Of a DNA stretch of 32,414 nt, positions 16,286 to 23,994 are shown in pieces. The stretch covers positions 1 to 32,414 of the forward strand of contig JAUSPV010000194.1 of the NCBI GenBank assembly GCA_030652755.1, read 5' to 3'. How positions within the stretch are numbered: position 1 is the stretch's first letter; each line of letters starts with the position of its first letter. Under the pieces are notes generated by a model, which searched no databases, was not told the DNA's origin, and was given only the letters and a program-made list of their open reading frames with translations. Source of the stretch: Caulobacter sp. (GTDB lineage: Bacteria; Pseudomonadota; Alphaproteobacteria; Caulobacterales; Caulobacteraceae). A program made the position numbers and the translations under genes.

Positions 16286-17885
16286 ACACGCCGAAGGTCG
16301 TCTCCGGCACGGGGGCGTTGAGGCTGGCGGAAATGGCCAGGCCCAGGACGTCGCGGGTCTGGACCGGATCGATGACGCCATCGTCCCACATGCGGGCGGT
16401 GGCGTAGTAGGGGTTGCCCTCGTCCTCGTACTTCTGCCGCACGGGCGCCTTGAAGGCTTCGGCCTCCTCCGGCGTCCATTTGTCGACATCGCGATGCACG
16501 GTGGCCAGGACCGAGGCGGCCTGCTCGCCGCCCATGACGCTGATGCGGCTGTTGGGCCAGGTGAACAGGAAGCGCGGGCTGTAGGCGCGGCCGCACATGC
16601 CGTAGTTGCCGGCCCCGAAGCTGCCGCCGATCAGGACGGTGAACTTGGGCACATTGGCGCTGGCGACGGCGGTGACCATCTTGGCCCCGTCCTTGGCGAT
16701 GCCGCCGGCCTCGTACTTGCCGCCGACCATGAAGCCCGAGATGTTCTGCAGAAACACCAGCGGAATCCGGCGCTTGCAGGCCAGTTCGATGAAATGGGCG
16801 GCCTTCAGGGCGGCCTCGCTGAACAGCACGCCGTTGTTGGCCAGGATGGCGACCGGATAGCCCCAGATGCGGGCGAAGCCGGTGACCAGGGTCGTGCCGT
16901 ACAGCGGCTTGAACTCGTCGAACTCGCTGCCGTCGACGATGCGGGCGATGACCTCGCGCACGTCGTAGGGGGCGCGGACGTCGGCCGGGACGATGCCGTA
17001 GATATCCTTCGGGTCGAACACCGGCGGTTTCGGCTCGCGGACGTCGATGTCCAGCGTCTTGACCGTGTTGAGGTTGCCGACGATCGAGCGGACGATCTCC
17101 AGCGCATGCTCGTCGTTGGCGGCGACATGGTCGACCACGCCGCTGCGCCGGCCGTGGACGTCGGCGCCGCCGAGGTCCGTGGCGGAGATGACCTCGCCCG
17201 TGGCGGCCTTCACCAGCGGCGGACCGGCCAGGAAGATGGTGCCCTGGCTCTCCTCGCCCGCGCCGCGGACGATCACCGTCTCGTCGCTCATGGCCGGCAC
17301 ATAGGCGCCGCCGGCGGTGCAGGAGCCCATGACGCAGGCGATCTGGGCGATGCCCTCGGCGCTCATCCGGGCCTGGTTGTAGAAGATGCGGCCGAAGTGG
17401 TCGCGGTCGGGAAACACCTCGGCCTGGTGGGGCAGGTTCGCGCCGCCGCTGTCGACCAGATAGACGCAAGGCAGACGGTTCTGCAGCGCGATCTCCTGCG
17501 CCCGCAGGTGCTTCTTGACCGTCATCGGGTAGTAGGTGCCGCCCTTCACCGTGGCGTCGTTGGCCACGATCATCACCTCGCGGCCCGACACCCGGCCGAT
17601 GCCGGTGATGATCCCCGCGCCGGGGATGTCGTCCTTGCCGTAGACCTCATGGGCGGCCAGCTGGCCGATCTCCAGGAAGGGCGAGCCGGGGTCCAGCAAC
17701 CGCTCGACCCGCTCGCGTGGAAGCAGCTTGCCCCGGGCCGTGTGGCGCTCGCGGGACCGCTCGTCGCCGCCCAGGGCGGCGCGGGCCACATGCTGGTGAA
17801 GCTCTTCGGCGAGGGCCGTGTTGACCGCAAGATTCTTGCGGAAGGCCTCCGAGTTGGGATCGACGGTCGTGCTCAGCTTCGGCAT
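16275..17885 (-). CDS. liuB: 3-methylcrotonyl-CoA carboxylase, carboxyltransferase beta subunit
   Basis: A 536-residue carboxyltransferase subunit (also called mccB), the normal length for MCC beta. N-terminal half: [79 protein letters not shown] and [14 protein letters not shown]; the SGGANLP and [11 protein letters not shown] strings separate MCC from propionyl-CoA carboxylase. C-terminal half: [26 protein letters not shown] and [25 protein letters not shown]. It transfers CO2 from carboxybiotin to 3-methylcrotonyl-CoA. The ATG at 17885 gives the standard [18 protein letters not shown] start. It is divergent from the beta-lactamase-fold gene; a + strand hypothetical gene separates it from liuC. 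Confidence 0.95.
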   Translation of the reverse strand: MPKLSTTVDPNSEAFRKNLAVNTALAEELHQHVARAALGGDERSRERHTARGKLLPRERVERLLDPGSPFLEIGQLAAHEVYGKDDIPGAGIITGIGRVSGREVMIVANDATVKGGTYYPMTVKKHLRAQEIALQNRLPCVYLVDSGGANLPHQAEVFPDRDHFGRIFYNQARMSAEGIAQIACVMGSCTAGGAYVPAMSDETVIVRGAGEESQGTIFLAGPPLVKAATGEVISATDLGGADVHGRRSGVVDHVAANDEHALEIVRSIVGNLNTVKTLDIDVREPKPPVFDPKDIYGIVPADVRAPYDVREVIARIVDGSEFDEFKPLYGTTLVTGFARIWGYPVAILANNGVLFSEAALKAAHFIELACKRRIPLVFLQNISGFMVGGKYEAGGIAKDGAKMVTAVASANVPKFTVLIGGSFGAGNYGMCGRAYSPRFLFTWPNSRISVMGGEQAASVLATVHRDVDKWTPEEAEAFKAPVRQKYEDEGNPYYATARMWDDGVIDPVQTRDVLGLAISASLNAPVPETTFGVFRM

Positions 17886-18013
17886 GGCCGAGGCATAGCG
17901 TGTTCTTTCCGGCGTCGGAAGCAGCCGCGCCTTTCCGCAGGGACGGAAACTGGATTCGCGTCGAGCGCTGAAGGGCGTGTAGCCTTTCCTCGACACGTGG
18001 CGGAGGGGCGACG

Positions 18014-19285
18014 ATGCGGGTTCTGAAGGCTCTGGGAGCGGGTTTGCTGGCGGCTGTCGCGGTCGCCGTCATAATGGGCTTTGGCGCGCTGGAGGGCTGG
18101 GGGCGCAAGCCGTTGGCGCCGTCGGGCGACACCGGCCGCTTCCTCGCCGCCGCCACCGAGACGCTCAAGGCGGAGTCGAAGGGCAACGCGGCTCTGATTC
18201 TGGTGGAGAACGGACAGCCCGCGGGCGAAGTCTTTGTGTCCAAGGGCGCGCCCGTGAACCGCGACACCCAGTTCCAGGTCGCGTCCCTGAGCAAATGGGC
18301 GACGGCCTGGGGGGTCATGACCCTGGTCGAGCAGGGCAGGATCGACCTCGACGCGCCGGTTTCGAAATACCTCACGCGCTGGCGGCTGCCGGCCAGCGAC
18401 TTCGACAACGACATGGTCACCGTCCGGCGGCTGCTGAGCCACACGGCCGGTCTGACCGACGGGCTGGGCTACAACGGATTCGAGCCCGGCGTCCCGGTGC
18501 AGTCCCTGGAAGCGTCGCTGACCAAGGCCGCCGACGCCTCGCCCGGCGCCGACGGCGCGACGAAGGTCGGCCGGGAGCCGGGCCAATGGGACTATTCCGG
18601 CGGCGGCTACACCCTGCTTCAGCTGCTCATCGAAGAGGTCTCCGGCCAGCCCTTCAACAGCTACATGACCCAGGCCGTGTTCGCGCCACTGGGCATGACG
18701 CGGTCGACCTATGTGCTGGACGCCGCGCCGAGCAACCTGGCCGAGTTCCATGACGTCGACGGGTCGCGGGCGATCCACTACCGCTTCACGGCCCTGGCTG
18801 CGGCCTCGCTCTACACCTCCGCCGCCGACATGGCCCGGCTGATCGCCGCCCACAGGCCCGGGCCGAACGGCGAGCCGGCCGGGCGCGGCGTCCTGCGGCC
18901 CGAGACGCTCGCCGCCATGCGCAAGCCTCACGCCCGGCAGTTCGGCGCGGACATCTGGGGCCTTGGCGTGATCCTCTACGCCCCGGTGAAGGGCGACTTC
19001 GTGATCGGCCACGACGGGAGCAATACGCCGGCGATCAACACCACCGCGCGGGTCAACCCGGCCACCGGCGACGGTATCGTGATCCTGGAGTCAGGGAATA
19101 CCCAGCTGGCCTCGGTCCTGGGCGGCGAGTGGGTGTTCTGGAAGACCGGCTATGTGGACACGATTACGGTGCTGCTGGAGGCGAGGGAGACCCTGATGCG
19201 GATCGCCGTCGTCGCCGGCGTGGCCTTTCTGGCGGCCTTCCTCCTGGTCTGGCGAGTGACCCGGCGTCGCGCGGCCTCCCGGTGA
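18014..19285 (+). CDS. Serine hydrolase, beta-lactamase/EstB fold (PF00144), membrane-attached
   Basis: A 423-residue protein of the class C beta-lactamase / D,D-peptidase / EstB esterase superfamily. The nucleophile motif is Ser91-Leu-Ser-Lys94, the second motif Tyr194-Ser-Gly196 in [15 protein letters not shown], and the third region is [12 protein letters not shown], where His-Asp-Gly stands in for Lys-Thr-Gly. An N-terminal signal or anchor ([16 protein letters not shown]) and a C-terminal membrane helix ([20 protein letters not shown]) followed by basic residues suggest a periplasmic domain tethered at one or both ends. GGAGGGG precedes the ATG. Activity could be esterase, peptidase or peptidoglycan-related; it should not be read as an antibiotic-resistance gene. 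Confidence 0.85.
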   Translation: MRVLKALGAGLLAAVAVAVIMGFGALEGWGRKPLAPSGDTGRFLAAATETLKAESKGNAALILVENGQPAGEVFVSKGAPVNRDTQFQVASLSKWATAWGVMTLVEQGRIDLDAPVSKYLTRWRLPASDFDNDMVTVRRLLSHTAGLTDGLGYNGFEPGVPVQSLEASLTKAADASPGADGATKVGREPGQWDYSGGGYTLLQLLIEEVSGQPFNSYMTQAVFAPLGMTRSTYVLDAAPSNLAEFHDVDGSRAIHYRFTALAAASLYTSAADMARLIAAHRPGPNGEPAGRGVLRPETLAAMRKPHARQFGADIWGLGVILYAPVKGDFVIGHDGSNTPAINTTARVNPATGDGIVILESGNTQLASVLGGEWVFWKTGYVDTITVLLEARETLMRIAVVAGVAFLAAFLLVWRVTRRRAASR

Positions 19286-19366
19286 CGATCGGCCCCTGTC
19301 GCCGCCGAACGCGGGCCATCGAAACGACTCACCGGCCGCGCTAGCCTGCACCACCGGTGGGGCCCG

Positions 19367-21097
19367 ATGATCGACCGTGAGAACGATACCGCGCTGGAGA
19401 GGCTGTTCGCCCATGAACGGCTGACCGGCGCCGCGCGCTGGTTCTCGCTGCCCGGCGGGTCACATCTCTACGCGGCCGGAGAACCCTCCAACGAGCTGTA
19501 TCTGGTCAAGGCCGGCCGGCTGGGCGCGTTCCGCAAGGAAGAAGGCCAGGAGCGCCAGTTCCTGGGCGTGATCCGGCCCGGCGAGCCGGCCGGGGAGATG
19601 GCGCTGATCGCCGGGGCCCCGCACTCGGGCCAGGTCGTGGCGCTGCGCGACTCCGAGATTCTCGCCCTGTCACGCGAGGACTTCTTCGCCGCGGCCGAGG
19701 CCGATCCGGCGGTGATGACCGAGCTGGCCAGGCTGATGATCCTGCGCATGCGCCAGGCGACCGGCGCGGCGGCCAGTCACGGCGACCCCACGGTGTTCGG
19801 CTTCATTCCGGCCGACAACGGCCGCAAGATCCGGCCGCTGGTCGAGAAGATCGCGCTGTGCATCGCGCGGCTGGGTTACTCGGTGACCGTGGTCGGGGCC
19901 GAGGCGACCCACGCCCCGACCGAATGGTTCTCCAACGTCGAGGCCGACTACGACTACGTCCTCTACGCCGCCGAGTTCGGCGAGATCGCCTGGAAGCCGC
20001 TGGTCGGCCGGCAGGTGGACCGGCTGTTCCGCATCGGCCGCGGCGACCGGCCGCCGCCGACGGTGTTCGAGAGCCACGCGTCCGAACCGCTGCAGGAGCA
20101 GCAGCTGGTCGACCTGATCCTGGTCCAGAAGGCCGACTGCCGACGTCCGACCGGCTCGGCGGCCTGGCTGACCGCCACCGGCGCGGCGCGGCTGTTCCAT
20201 ATCAAGGACGGGCAGCAGGCCGACCTGGAGCGGCTGGCGCGGGTGCTGACCGGACGGTCGGTGGGACTGGTGCTGTCCGGCGGCGGCGCGCGCGCCTATG
20301 CCCACATCGGCGCCATCAAGGCCCTGCGCGAACGGAACGTGCCGGTCGACTTCGTCGGCGGCGCCTCGATGGGGGCGGTGATCGCCGCCGGGGTGGCCAT
20401 GGGCTGGGGCGAGGCGGAGATGGACAGCCGCATCCGCACCGCCTTCGTCGATTCCAGCCCGCTGGACGACATCGCCTTTCCGCTGATCGCCATGACCCTG
20501 GGCGAGAAGGTCCGCCACCGGCTTCGGGACCACTTCGACGAGGTCGACATCGCCGACCTGTGGCTGCCGTTCTTCTGCGTGTCGTCGAACCTGACCACCG
20601 GCGCCTATCACCTGCACCGGGTCGGCGTCCTGCGCACCGCCCTGCGCGCCACCATCGCCCTGCCCGGCGTCATGCCGCCGGCCATCGACGGCAATGACGT
20701 GCTGGTCGACGGCGCGATCATGAAGAACTTCCCGACCGACGTGATGCGGGCCATGCACCTGGGCCCCGTGGTGGGCGTGGACGTGACGCGGGGCCGCAGC
20801 ATCACCGCCGACGACGTCGCCCGCCCCTCCTCCGTCTGGCGCTGGATCCTGTCGGGAGACTGGCGCAAGGGTCCGCCGATCGTGGCGCTGCTGATGCGCA
20901 CCGCCACCGTCTCCACCGGCCGCGAAATCACCGCCTCGCGTCAGGCCACCGACCTGTTGATCCTGCCCAATGTCGAGGGCGTCGACCTGCGCGACTGGAA
21001 AGCCTACGACTCGACCATCGCCATGGGCCACAAGGCGGCGCTGACCTCCCTCGACGCGCTGGAGCACCCGGTGACGGAACTGCGCCGGCGGCGCTAG
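19367..21097 (+). CDS. Patatin-like phospholipase with N-terminal cyclic-nucleotide-binding domain (NTE-like)
   Basis: A 576-residue two-domain protein. Residues about 20-130 resemble a cNMP-binding (CAP-like) domain: GGSHLYAAGEPSNELYLVKAGRLGAFR, RPGEPAGEMALIAGAPHSGQVVALRDSEIL. A middle segment (FIPADNGRKIRPLVEKIALCIARLGYSVTVVG) is typical of neuropathy-target-esterase relatives. The catalytic patatin domain starts near residue 300: oxyanion loop LSGGGARAYAHIGAI, nucleophile Ser334 in GASMG, and dyad Asp448 in VDGAIMKNFP. It probably hydrolyses lysophospholipid or phospholipid acyl esters at the inner membrane face. Whether the regulatory domain binds cAMP or cGMP is not evident. It ends in a four-base convergent overlap with the methyltransferase gene. 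Confidence 0.92.
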   Translation: MIDRENDTALERLFAHERLTGAARWFSLPGGSHLYAAGEPSNELYLVKAGRLGAFRKEEGQERQFLGVIRPGEPAGEMALIAGAPHSGQVVALRDSEILALSREDFFAAAEADPAVMTELARLMILRMRQATGAAASHGDPTVFGFIPADNGRKIRPLVEKIALCIARLGYSVTVVGAEATHAPTEWFSNVEADYDYVLYAAEFGEIAWKPLVGRQVDRLFRIGRGDRPPPTVFESHASEPLQEQQLVDLILVQKADCRRPTGSAAWLTATGAARLFHIKDGQQADLERLARVLTGRSVGLVLSGGGARAYAHIGAIKALRERNVPVDFVGGASMGAVIAAGVAMGWGEAEMDSRIRTAFVDSSPLDDIAFPLIAMTLGEKVRHRLRDHFDEVDIADLWLPFFCVSSNLTTGAYHLHRVGVLRTALRATIALPGVMPPAIDGNDVLVDGAIMKNFPTDVMRAMHLGPVVGVDVTRGRSITADDVARPSSVWRWILSGDWRKGPPIVALLMRTATVSTGREITASRQATDLLILPNVEGVDLRDWKAYDSTIAMGHKAALTSLDALEHPVTELRRRR

Positions 21098-21867
21098 CGC
21101 CGCGTCGCCACCATGAACAGGCGCGGGAACGGGAACAGGGTCACGCCGTCCTCGCGCGGCGGAAACGCCGCCGCGATCCGCGCCCGGAAGGCGTCCAGGA
21201 AGGCCTCGCGCAGGACAGGGTCGGTCAGGACGTCCAGGTAGGGGCGCAGGGCCGTGCCGCGCATCCACTCGACCACCGGATCATCCCCCTCCAGCGCGTG
21301 CAGATAGGTGGCGGTCCACAGGTCGATCTCGCCGCACAGCGGGGCCAGCCAGCCGTAGTAGTCGTCCATCGAGGGCGTAGGCCGGATCAGTCGCGCCGAC
21401 GCGGTCAGCGCGGCCCAGGGGCCGGCCTCCGCCGTCTCGCGAAGGATGCGGTGGTGCTGCGTCTCGAAGGCCATCGGCATCTGGCAGGCGAAGACTCCGC
21501 CGCGGGCGAGGCTGGCGGCGAGGCGTGGAAACAGCGCCCCGTGATCGGGCAGCCATTGCAGGGCTGCGTTGCTGAACAGCAGATCCGGCGCGACCTCCGG
21601 CGTCCAGGCCTCGACCCCGGCCAGCACCCAATTGACGTCGCCGGCGCGACGGCGGGCGGCGGCCAGCATGTCGGGGCTGGAATCGAGGCCGTGGACCCTG
21701 GCTTCCGGATGCCGGGCCGCCAGCAGCGCGGCGTGCTCGCCGGTTCCGCAGCCGAGGTCCCAGATTTCGTTGAAGTCGCGCGGCGGGATCTGGACCATCA
21801 GGTCCAGGGCGGGACGGTCGCGGTAGGTCTTGTACCGCTCGTAGACGTCGGGATCCCAACTGGGCAT
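21094..21867 (-). CDS. tam: Trans-aconitate 2-methyltransferase
   Basis: A 257-residue SAM-dependent class I methyltransferase. Motif I is IWDLGCGTGEHAALLAARHP, motif II the acidic loop VHGLDSSPDMLAAAR, and motif IV DLLFSNAALQWLPDH. The N-terminal WDPDVYERYKTYRDRPALDLM and the central QMPMAFETQHHRILRETAEAGPW are characteristic of Tam, which methylates trans-aconitate, a spontaneous aconitase by-product that inhibits the TCA cycle. The length matches E. coli Tam. The ATG at 21867 fits the family start (MPSWDPDVY). Confidence 0.92.
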   Translation of the reverse strand: MPSWDPDVYERYKTYRDRPALDLMVQIPPRDFNEIWDLGCGTGEHAALLAARHPEARVHGLDSSPDMLAAARRRAGDVNWVLAGVEAWTPEVAPDLLFSNAALQWLPDHGALFPRLAASLARGGVFACQMPMAFETQHHRILRETAEAGPWAALTASARLIRPTPSMDDYYGWLAPLCGEIDLWTATYLHALEGDDPVVEWMRGTALRPYLDVLTDPVLREAFLDAFRARIAAAFPPREDGVTLFPFPRLFMVATRR

Positions 21868-21963
21868 GAACCTCGCCTACACCTGTTTGCACCGGCCGGT
21901 CATCGTGCATTCATGCGCGACCGGTCAAAAGACAGCCACGGCTTTCACGCAAGACACAGGCTC

Positions 21964-22413
21964 ATGAAGACGATCCGCATCCTCGCCGCCCTCGCCGCCG
22001 CCGGCCTGCTCGCCGCCCCCGCCGTCGCCCAGGAGTCGCCAACCATCCAGCCGGGCTGGTGGGAAAGCACCAACACGCTGAACTTCATCATCCGGGACGT
22101 GGATCGCGAGCGTCGCTGCATCACGCCCGCCGACGTCGACAAGGTGATGTCCGGCAGGATCAACCGCCACTACACCTGCACCTACCCGGAAAAGCGGGTC
22201 GAGGGCGGCAAGATGTTCTTCAAGGGCACCTGCGTCGACAAGCGCGGGCGCCAGGTCAATGTGACGGCCACCGGGACCTATTCCCCCACCGCCTTCACCC
22301 TGAACGCCGACCTCTCGGGCAGGGTGGCCGGCGTGCCGGTCTCGGCGCGGGCCAGCACGACCGCCAAACGGCTGGGCGATGTCTGCCCGATGAAGGTCCA
22401 GAAGCTCAAGTGA
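21964..22413 (+). CDS. DUF3617-like exported protein
   Basis: A 149-residue secreted protein. A Sec signal peptide covers residues 1-23 (MKTIRILAALAAAGLLAAPAVAQ). The mature part starts PTIQPGWWESTNTLNFI, then ERRCITPADVDKVM, CTYPEKRVEGGKMFFKGTC, TATGTYSPTAFTLNADL and the C-terminal RLGDVCP, a pattern seen in DUF3617 proteins of alphaproteobacteria. Four cysteines may form two disulfides in the periplasm. Function unknown. The ATG at 21964 is chosen because the signal peptide begins there; a longer in-frame start at 21913 would bury it. Confidence 0.82.
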   Translation: MKTIRILAALAAAGLLAAPAVAQESPTIQPGWWESTNTLNFIIRDVDRERRCITPADVDKVMSGRINRHYTCTYPEKRVEGGKMFFKGTCVDKRGRQVNVTATGTYSPTAFTLNADLSGRVAGVPVSARASTTAKRLGDVCPMKVQKLK

Positions 22414-22463
22414 CCTGAAAAACGCACCTGACGGCAAGTTGTCGCGGCCCACGAAATCGGGGT

Positions 22464-22491
22464 TTGCGACTCGAAAAACCGGACCCATATT
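22464..22491 (+). promoter_or_regulatory. Candidate sigma-70-type promoter for the 23-codon micro-gene
   Basis: TTGCGA at 22464-22469 and CATATT at 22486-22491 are separated by 16 bases; transcription would begin near 22498, about 15 bases before the Shine-Dalgarno sequence. Both hexamers are imperfect but correctly arranged, and the stretch is A/T-richer than its surroundings. Confidence 0.45.
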
Positions 22492-22527
22492 GAAGGTCCT
22501 GTTCAACAGCTGAAAGGAGGTGACCCA

Positions 22528-22599
22528 GTGTCTCATCGTATGAGCCCCCGGTCGCAACGCATGACCTGGTCTTCCGCCAAGGCGGAGGTCAGCGCCTGA
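22528..22599 (+). CDS. Micro-gene: 23-residue peptide behind a near-complete anti-16S Shine-Dalgarno
   Basis: GTG at 22528 opens 23 codons ending TGA at 22597-22599; the product is basic and Ser/Arg-rich (begins MSHRMSPRSQRMTW, ends SSAKAEVSA). The leader has GAAAGGAGGTGA at 22512-22523, the full complement of the 16S 3' tail, ending four bases before the start codon and with AGGAGG at ideal spacing. No other gene in this window has a comparable site. A promoter-like pair lies upstream and a 32-base perfect palindrome downstream, so the unit looks complete: promoter, leader, peptide, hairpin. The peptide has no membrane segment or known motif. It could be a functional micro-protein, or the transcript may act through its ribosome-binding sequence. 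I do not recognise it. Confidence 0.55.
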   Translation: MSHRMSPRSQRMTWSSAKAEVSA

Positions 22600-22640
22600 T
22601 CAGCGCATAGCGTTCACGCCGCGACCGCGGCAAGACGATG

Positions 22641-22672
22641 GAACGGCCGCCGGGGCGCCCCGGCGGCCGTTC
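22641..22672. terminator. 32-base perfect GC palindrome between convergent genes
   Basis: GAACGGCCGCCGGGGC is followed directly by its exact reverse complement, giving up to 14 pairs with a four-base loop. It lies 41 bases after the micro-gene stop and 18 bases past the end of the convergent DUF3574 gene, so it can serve both strands. No T-run follows, so it may end or protect transcripts rather than act as a textbook terminator. Confidence 0.6.
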
Positions 22673-22690
22673 GCATGTCCGGGGCTGAAC

Positions 22691-23107
22691 TCAGAAGCCC
22701 ACGCAGGCCTGGCGCTGAACCAGCATCACCGACTCCTGGCCGAAGCGCTTGCGGTAGGCGTCGCGGATAGCGTCGAGCCGGGCGTACTCGCCGTCCTCTC
22801 CCGACAGCACGATCAGCACGGCCTTCGACGGCTCGCGGATGATCACGCCGTCATCGCCGCGCCATTGTCCCGCGACCTCCGAGACGGACAGTCCGGCCGG
22901 AAAGCGCGGGGTGATCTCCTCGTCGACGAACCGCGCCCAGTCGGCGTCGGAGACACCAGGCGAGGGGCCGATGTTGCGGCCGAAGTAGAGGTCGACGGTG
23001 GTCCTCGGCGCCAGGCCCGACGGGCAGGCGGCGCGGGCGGTGTCCTCGGTGTTGATGCTGGCGCAGCCGGCGAGCAAGAAGATCAGGCCGACGAGCACCG
23101 GTCGCAT
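22691..23107 (-). CDS. DUF3574 lipoprotein
   Basis: A 138-residue predicted lipoprotein. The signal peptide ends in a lipobox LAGC (Cys15), so the mature protein is probably lipid-anchored. The body matches the DUF3574 family (PF12098): TTVDLYFGRNIGPSPGVSDADWARFVDEEITPRFPAGLSVSEVAGQW followed by IIREPSKAVLIVL and YRKRFGQESVMLVQRQAC. The family is widespread but has no established function. Its ATG comes one base after the vapC stop codon, so it is translated from the same message and may be the last gene of an ivd-vapB-vapC-lipoprotein transcript. Confidence 0.87.
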   Translation of the reverse strand: MRPVLVGLIFLLAGCASINTEDTARAACPSGLAPRTTVDLYFGRNIGPSPGVSDADWARFVDEEITPRFPAGLSVSEVAGQWRGDDGVIIREPSKAVLIVLSGEDGEYARLDAIRDAYRKRFGQESVMLVQRQACVGF

Positions 23108-23108
23108 G

Positions 23109-23489
23109 TCAGCGGACCAGTTCGACGGCGACGCCGAGATTGATCCTCGCCCAGGCGCGGTCGGTGGTGAGCGCGGTCGCCCCCAACCGCGCGGCCAGGG
23201 TCAGGCAGGCTCGGTCGCCCAATGACAATCCTGCCGCCGCGGTCGCGGGTCTCAGCAGTCCCGTCTCGATCGCTTGCTCGGCGGTGAAGTCGACGACGGT
23301 GGCGCCCAGACCCGACCAAAGACCTAGGGCCTGTTGCCGGTGGAATCCCTTCTCCATCAGCTTCGTGATGACTTCGGCCACGTTTACCGCAGAGACGCAT
23401 CCGGATCCGAGATGAGCTTCGATCCTGGCGGCACCCGGCTCGTCGAGAAGAAGCGCCAGTACCGCCGAGGCGTCGAGGACGCTATTCAC
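23109..23489 (-). CDS. vapC: PIN-domain ribonuclease toxin, VapC family
   Basis: A 126-residue PIN domain with the four acidic metal ligands in the expected places: Asp6 (VLDASAVLALL), Glu39 (VNVAEVITKL), Asp92 (SLGDRACLTLA) and Asp110 (ALTTDRAWA). VapC toxins cut specific RNAs, often tRNA or rRNA, when released from their antitoxin; the target here is unknown. The start is GTG at 23489 and overlaps the antitoxin gene by eight bases, the usual antitoxin-first operon layout. It is intact and probably active. Confidence 0.92.
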   Translation of the reverse strand: MNSVLDASAVLALLLDEPGAARIEAHLGSGCVSAVNVAEVITKLMEKGFHRQQALGLWSGLGATVVDFTAEQAIETGLLRPATAAAGLSLGDRACLTLAARLGATALTTDRAWARINLGVAVELVR

Positions 23490-23958
23490 GCGCCGCTTCC
23501 GCTCGTCGCTCCGCGATCAGTTCGTCGGCTAGGCTTACGCCTTCCGGCACGAGCTTGCGCAGTTCGTCCTGAATCCGACGAATATGCCGCCTCTGGGAAA
23601 CGACTTCGAACCCTTCGGCCGTCCGACGGAAAATGAGTGCATCGCCGTCGGTGAAGCCGAAGCTTTCGAGAAGCTCAGGAGGCAGTTCCACGGGCGCGGT
23701 CGCGTTGACCGGCGCGAACCACCGACCGTCGTTGAGCGGCTTGGCCCTGACCCCTCCTTCGTCGCCGGCGACTCCAAGCAGGGAGGCAGCCGTCACCTCC
23801 CCCTCGGTTGCGGCTTCGATCCGCTTGGCCAGATCCAGGGAGGGGCGGGATTTACCTTGGGCGATCCTGGAAACCTGGGCGTGAGAAGCCCCGGTCTTGC
23901 GGGCGATTTCAGCGACCGCACCGCGTTTATCCTTCGCAAGTTTGCCGAGCGCGTTCAT
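23482..23958 (-). CDS. Two-domain antitoxin: HTH (XRE-like) fused to AbrB/SpoVT-type swapped hairpin
   Basis: A 158-residue protein from ATG 23958 (an in-frame GTG at 23976 would add six residues). Residues about 1-65 form a helix-turn-helix domain (LGKLAKDKRGAVAEIARKTGASHAQVSRIAQGKSRPSLDLAKRI). Residues about 82-115 resemble an AbrB/MazE-type DNA-binding hairpin (WFAPVNATAPVELPPELLESFGFTDGDALIFRRTAEGFEVVS). The remaining helical tail (RRIQDELRKLVPEGVSLADELIAERRAEAARE) is the likely toxin-binding arm. It should neutralise the overlapping VapC and repress its own operon. Most VapB antitoxins have one DNA-binding domain; here there are two. It starts 36 bases after the ivd stop on the same strand. 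Confidence 0.82.
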   Translation of the reverse strand: MNALGKLAKDKRGAVAEIARKTGASHAQVSRIAQGKSRPSLDLAKRIEAATEGEVTAASLLGVAGDEGGVRAKPLNDGRWFAPVNATAPVELPPELLESFGFTDGDALIFRRTAEGFEVVSQRRHIRRIQDELRKLVPEGVSLADELIAERRAEAARE

Positions 23959-23976
23959 TTCGAGAGGATACCACAC

Positions 23977-23993
23977 CTTGCATGCCGCGCAAG
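23977..23993 (-). promoter_or_regulatory. Inverted repeat upstream of the antitoxin gene, possible auto-operator
   Basis: CTTGC-ATGCCGC-GCAAG lies 19 bases upstream of the proposed antitoxin ATG, between it and the end of ivd. Position and symmetry suit a binding site for the HTH-AbrB antitoxin. The 5-bp arms are short, so chance cannot be ruled out. Confidence 0.3.
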
Positions 23994-23994
23994 T

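Noticed and set aside
18014-19285. Beta-lactamase-fold gene as an antibiotic-resistance determinant
   Set aside because: The third motif is His-Asp-Gly, two membrane segments are present, and there is no ampR or mobile context; an esterase or peptidase-type relative is more likely.
19670-21268. A 532-codon - strand frame opposite the patatin gene
   Set aside because: It is antisense to a clear patatin with cNMP-binding domain and its product is His/Gly/Ala/Arg-rich without motifs; a shadow frame.
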